DNA of 64,000 nucleotides from NCBI GenBank assembly GCA_907163345.1, contig CAJQUN010001326.1, forward strand, positions 1 to 64,000. The letters run 5' to 3'. The translations under genes and the position numbers were made by a program. The notes under the pieces were generated by a model, which worked only from the letters and a program-made list of their open reading frames with translations, did no database searches and had not been told where the DNA came from. Of the stretch, positions 59,543 through 64,000 are shown piece after piece; position 1 is the first letter of the stretch; every line of letters begins with the position of its first letter. This DNA is from Haberlea rhodopensis (Eukaryota; Streptophyta; Magnoliopsida; Lamiales; Gesneriaceae).

Positions 59543-62500
59543 ATGAAAAATCAAGAAGTTAAGGGGGGAAAACTATTTTTTCGTTCTTTAAACCACAAGA
59601 ACATACATCAACGAGTGAGCAACACACTTCTACCAACGATGATAACTCAGATTATAAAGAACAACTCCCTTCAAAATCCCAAAGAGTTGAAACTGATGTG
59701 GGTCGGCTTGAAGCGGATCTAGGCTTACGAACTCCGATATGGCAATATCATGTTAATCAAAGGGATGAAATTAGACGATGTTACATAAATATGGGATCAC
59801 ATCGACCTGTATTGACCGAATACCCAAGAACGAAATTTGGAGAACAATATCGCTGATTTCAAAGCTCTTGGTTTAATAAATTCTCTTGGTTAGAGTATTC
59901 ACCTACAAACGATGCAATTTATTATTTTTCATGTTTTATCTTCGAAAAGTCGAGTGATTGTAATCGTGCATTTAGTTCTAATGGATTTAAAAGTTGGAAG
60001 AGAGTTAATGATAGGCATAGATGTGCATTTGTGGCACATATGGGAGGATCCACTTCAGCGCATAATAATACAGTGACTTCAATGAATTCTCTTATCAATG
60101 TATCTCAACATATTGACAAAGTGATGCATACACAGATATCAGAAATCAAGAAAAATAGAATGTGTCTTATGGTTACAATAGAAAGCGGTTGATGGCTTAG
60201 CTTGCAAGGATGTGCTTTAAGCGGGCATGATAAATCTGCATCCTCAAACAATCGTGGTAATCTTATTGAATTGATAAAACTTTTAGGAAGAATGAATGTT
60301 AGTATTGATAATGTAGTTATGGAAAACGTTCCACAAAATGCTATGTATATATCTCCAGATATCCAGAAATACGTATTAAGCATTTTTGCTAAAATAGTGA
60401 GAATGAAAATTCGTGAGGAAATTGGCAATGCAAAATTTCGTATTCTAGTCGATGAAGCCAAAGACATATCTAATAAAGAGCAAATTACTATTGTATTGAG
60501 ATTTGTCGACCTCGATGGTTTCTTAAGATAACGCTTCTTTGAAATTGTACAAGTTGCTAATACCACTTCTGTGACACTTAAGAAATATATATCTGGCGTA
60601 CTAGTCGGCATGACTTACATATCTGCAGTATGCGAGGTCAGGTGTAAGGACCCCATGCCCTTAACCCGTTATTAATGTATTATCACAATTAATGGTGCAT
60701 GCTTTCATAACATTAGGGAAACCCCGTAAATACCATCTATAAAACATTTCAACATTAATCAACTTAATGTTTAATTCCCAACACCGTCCCACTAGCATGA
60801 ACATACACCTCATAATACATTAACATATTCTCATATCATCATGCATTACTCCATAATTAATTGCATGTAACTATATATGAAAAGAGAACTCTAGCAACAG
60901 TTATACAACTCATATACACATATACGAATGCTCACATGCGAGCATTGAATGAATAATGTGTATCTACTGTATAAGCATGCTACCCAATATCGTCACTGGT
61001 ACCTCAGTCCTGGAAGCATTTACAATCAACAGCTCAAACTCAACTCCAGAGCCATTGATGTACCTGTTCACCTGTCCAAACAGAAACAGCCCCCACACGG
61101 GTGAGCATACCAATCCACCATTTCCATAACCGCAATATCACAATTCATAATTTACAGAATATAAAACTGTAAATGCAAAAGATACTCCATGTATAGTACC
61201 ATTATCATGTGGATCCCCTGTGCTGTTCTTGTTCTCACAATAGCCAAACCATCAAATCCCCAAAGTCAATTAATCATTTCATTGATTAACTTTACCTATG
61301 CTCAAACCAATAATAGAATCAAATGTAATTAAATCATTACTCTAATGATTTACAAATAACACATATATCTCTACCATGATTTCACAATTCCATTACCTCG
61401 CACGCTCAACAGCGGCGGCATCATAACCGATGTTCACTCCATAAAGACAACATCCCAATCATTGCTCGCTCCATAGCGGCACCGTATGATTCTCAAAACA
61501 TACCATAATGTTTCCAACATTCATATATTATTCATGCACATGACAATAATATATCTGTCATGCTCGTATGTTACACGTATCTTATAATCCAATAGCAAGA
61601 GCCAATCATTGCCTTTGCCCCGAGATCCAGTGAATTATTTGCTAAACACAGTTAATAACTCACAATTAATTTCGTGCCCACAAACACATACCCAAGCACG
61701 TATTCATCCTCCAAATACATCATCAATAATGATGATTAACTATTTAAAAGACTCGGGCAAAGCATGCATTCCACAACAACCATCAATTTCTAAAAAAAAA
61801 ATGGCCTCTCGATCGATCGGCCAAAGGCTCTCGAGCTCTCGATCGATCGAAAGACACATGACTTTGGGCAACAAAAATTGCCCTTGCTCAATCGATCGAG
61901 CACACTGCTCGATCGATCACTCAACCTTCTTGATCTATCGGAGCAAACTACTCGATCGATCGAGCACACTGTTCATCATCGTCAAATTTTGTCATGCGTG
62001 ATCGATCGAGCCCACTTGCCGATCGATCGGTGAACCCTGCAACAGCAAAAAAATGATGTTTTACAAGCTAAAACCCCCCCAGAAACTTAATCCCAACACC
62101 TAATACACCCCAAATCCCCAACAATGAACCATAAATCATTCCCAAAATATAACAACCAAAAATCTCCAAAAATCCATAAACCCAAACCCAACTCTATACT
62201 TAACCAAATACCACAAATTTAGTATCAAATCGAAGATAGAAGAAAAGGGAGGAGTATTACCAAATTATCTCCGAGAAACCTTGCTCCGAGATCGAGCCTT
62301 GCTCGATTTTGCTCCAAGAAGAAAAAAAGGAAAAGGGTTGGGCAGGGGGGGAGATGAAACGTGAGGGAGAGAGAGAGAATGAAACGCCAACTCATTGAAC
62401 ACCGAGTCCACTTGGTATATATAGTACCAAGGCTCAAAAAATCCAAGTCTCAAATACTCGCACCCTGACTCATTAAAAATCATTCTATGTTAAATAAGTA

Positions 62501-64000
62501 TCTCACACTCACTATTTTCATTATCAACCTCAAACCAAAGCTCCCCAGATCCCATTATCAATACAAATCCATGGTTTATCACATTAATGAGAATAAATCT
62601 CAACCCTTGGGCCAAACCGATACAGGAATAAAATCATCGGGAATCTCAACACCGTAATTATCTCATAATTACTCCAATTAAAATCCATTAAGGATTATAA
62701 TCACTTCGGGATCAACACCATAATTTTCGGATATCAGATCAAGGGTATGATGGTGCTAATAACATGCATGGCTCGTGGAATGGGTTACAAGCACTTTTTC
62801 TGATGGATTGTCATTATGCATATTATGTTTATTGTTTTGCTCATCGATTGCAATTAGCATTAACCACGGCTGCTGAAAAGAAGGTGTCTATTTGGTTGTT
62901 CTTTTCAAAATTGGATGCTATTTATAATCTTGTCGGTAATTCTTCTAAGCGTTATACTGAGTTAACGTTCTGTCCAAGCTCAAGAAATTGCAAAAATGGT
63001 GGCTACAGGTAAGTGTTCAACCGGTAAAGGGGCTAACCAAATTTTTAATGTCCATCGGCCAGGAACAACTCGTTGAACTTCTCATTTCGATTCAATATGT
63101 GGTTATAGTGTCGTGATAACTATGCTTGAACACATGGTGATTGAATGCTCGTCTAATTCTATACGCGGACAAGCCAATGGTTGTTTGCTTGCTATGCGAT
63201 CATTTGATTTTATGTTTCTTATACTTGATGCATAAAATCACGGGACTTACAGATATACTTTGCCGAGCTTTGCAATATAAATCTCTTGATATTTTAAGCG
63301 CAATGGACCATGTATCATCTACGAAAGTTTTATTTCAAACATTAAGGGATGAAGGTTTTGATATTCTTTTTATATATGTTGAAGAAGTTTGCAAAGAGTA
63401 TGATATTGAGATACATAATATGGACAATATCTATAAAGCAAAGCAACAAGAAGTCTTTCATATCAGCGAAGATATGACATCATAGTTGAACATCATTACC
63501 GCTTTGATGTGTTTAATGCTACAATTGATTTTCAGGTGAAAGAAATTAACAGTAGATTCAACGATGCAGCAGTAGAACTTCTTACACTTAGCTCGACATT
63601 GGAACTTAAAGACAACTTTAAATTGTTTCAAGCTGAACATATATACACACTCACTGACAAGTTTTATCCTGCTGATTTTAGTGATCAAGAGACATTATTT
63701 GAGAGGTTAATTGGAGCATTATAGAGTTGATATATTTTACCACGAGAATTTTCAGAATTATCAACTATTTCTGAATTATGTCAAAGATTAGCCGAGACAA
63801 ATAAGACAATAGACTACAATTTGATCGACATATTGATTCGTCTTGTTTTAACTCTTCCCGTGTCTACTGCAATCAACATAGCGGACATTTTCAGTGATGA
63901 AACATGTTAAAAGTGTTTTCCGTAACAAAATGGAAGAAGAATATTTATCAAACTCTATGATAGTCTATATTGAACGTGAATTGACTAAAATCATTGATTC
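59543..64000 (+). pseudogene. hAT transposase (TTF-type/DUF4371), broken and split by an LTR
   Basis: Ordered pieces: TSEQHTSTND and LGLRTPIWQYHVNQRDE (about 59600-59775); a TTF-type zinc finger (IYYFSCFIFEK, FKSWKRVNDR, about 59920-60020); ALSGHDKSASSNNRGN (60215); FRILVDEAKDISNKEQIT (60437). After the solo LTR come GQGYDGANNMHGSW (62742) and YVYCFAHRLQLALT, then VLTLPVSTA near 63850 and YIERELTKIID at the edge. Stops and shifts occur at 59857, 60193, 60529 and several places after 62950. The motif VDEAKD corresponds to VDESHD in the other copy. Dead as read. Confidence 0.88.
60643..62738 (-). mobile_element. Solo LTR of a Tekay-type element, 2096 bp
   Basis: On the minus strand it begins TCTGATATCCG (TGTGATATCC in the full element, one change) and ends GGTCCTTACA. 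Flanks TCAGG (60638-60642) and TCAAG (62739-62743) are a 5-bp duplication with one change. Excision rejoins hAT codons to give RGQGYDG. A cluster of CGATCGATCG words at 61808-62032 matches the layout of the full element's LTR but with different surrounding bases, so it is a related family rather than a close copy. Confidence 0.9.

Larger units (their letters stand above)
58709..64000 (+). mobile_element. Second hAT element (ZMYM1-like), runs off the window
   Basis: The left terminus CAAGGGCGGAGCTATAG at 58709 is a good plant hAT end. A non-coding leader with a C-rich stretch (cgccaggccgccacctc, 58986) follows, then a broken transposase. The right end lies beyond 64000. It belongs to the same family as the minus-strand copy at 36-50 kb. 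Confidence 0.75.

Overview
The window is plant nuclear DNA, most likely from a eudicot. It has multi-exon genes with GT-AG introns, a chloroplast-type 13-lipoxygenase, a BIG GRAIN 1-like gene, a nuclear tRNA-Ser, AT-rich intergenic DNA, and plant transposons of several classes: Copia, Tekay-type Gypsy, TRIM, LINE, hAT, Mutator-like (MULE) and MITEs. I cannot name the species.

Host genes. Three genes read through cleanly on the minus strand after splicing by eye. They are a DRG2-type GTPase (9928-14770, 11 coding exons, 399 aa), a chloroplast-type lipoxygenase (27231-31719, 8 exons, 910 aa) and a class 3 (mono/diacylglycerol-type) lipase (50336-54953, 7 coding exons, 652 aa). A BIG GRAIN 1-like gene (5943-7104, minus) is recognisable to its C-terminus but has two 1-nt frameshifts. 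A tRNA-Ser(GCU) lies at 35637-35717 (minus).

Mobile DNA by region. 1-4600 holds old debris: a Copia gag relic, two tandem repeats, a hAT terminus and a LINE reverse transcriptase relic. 16093-25817 is a complete 9.7-kb MULE with a 9-bp target duplication. It has an intact 770-aa MURA-type transposase on the plus strand and a convergent 8-exon Ulp1-type cysteine protease gene on the minus strand. More than 25 copies of a short palindrome, GGTGCATGT-spacer-ACATGCACC, are scattered through it. They sit in introns and in the space between the two genes, and one group lies in frame inside the transposase exon. I saw no copies outside the element. This is the most unusual structure in the window.

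36-50 kb is a nested stack. A decayed ZMYM1-like hAT transposase (minus) was hit separately by a 334-bp TRIM, a full-length 8.9-kb Tekay-type chromovirus (LTRs nearly identical, gag-pol with three lesions) and a 1.76-kb solo LTR. Target duplications can be read for all three. 58.7-64 kb is a second hAT copy on the plus strand, split by a 2.1-kb solo LTR whose ends match the Tekay element; it runs off the window. MITE-like elements and fold-backs lie at 26.3-26.8, 30.2-30.4, 57.1-57.3 and 57.9-58.2 kb.

Layout. The host genes are unrelated housekeeping and stress-type genes separated by transposon-rich spacers, with no operon-like organisation. Several frameshifts (BIG GRAIN 1-like gene, Ulp1 gene, gag) fall in or next to homopolymer runs, so some may be assembly errors rather than biology.
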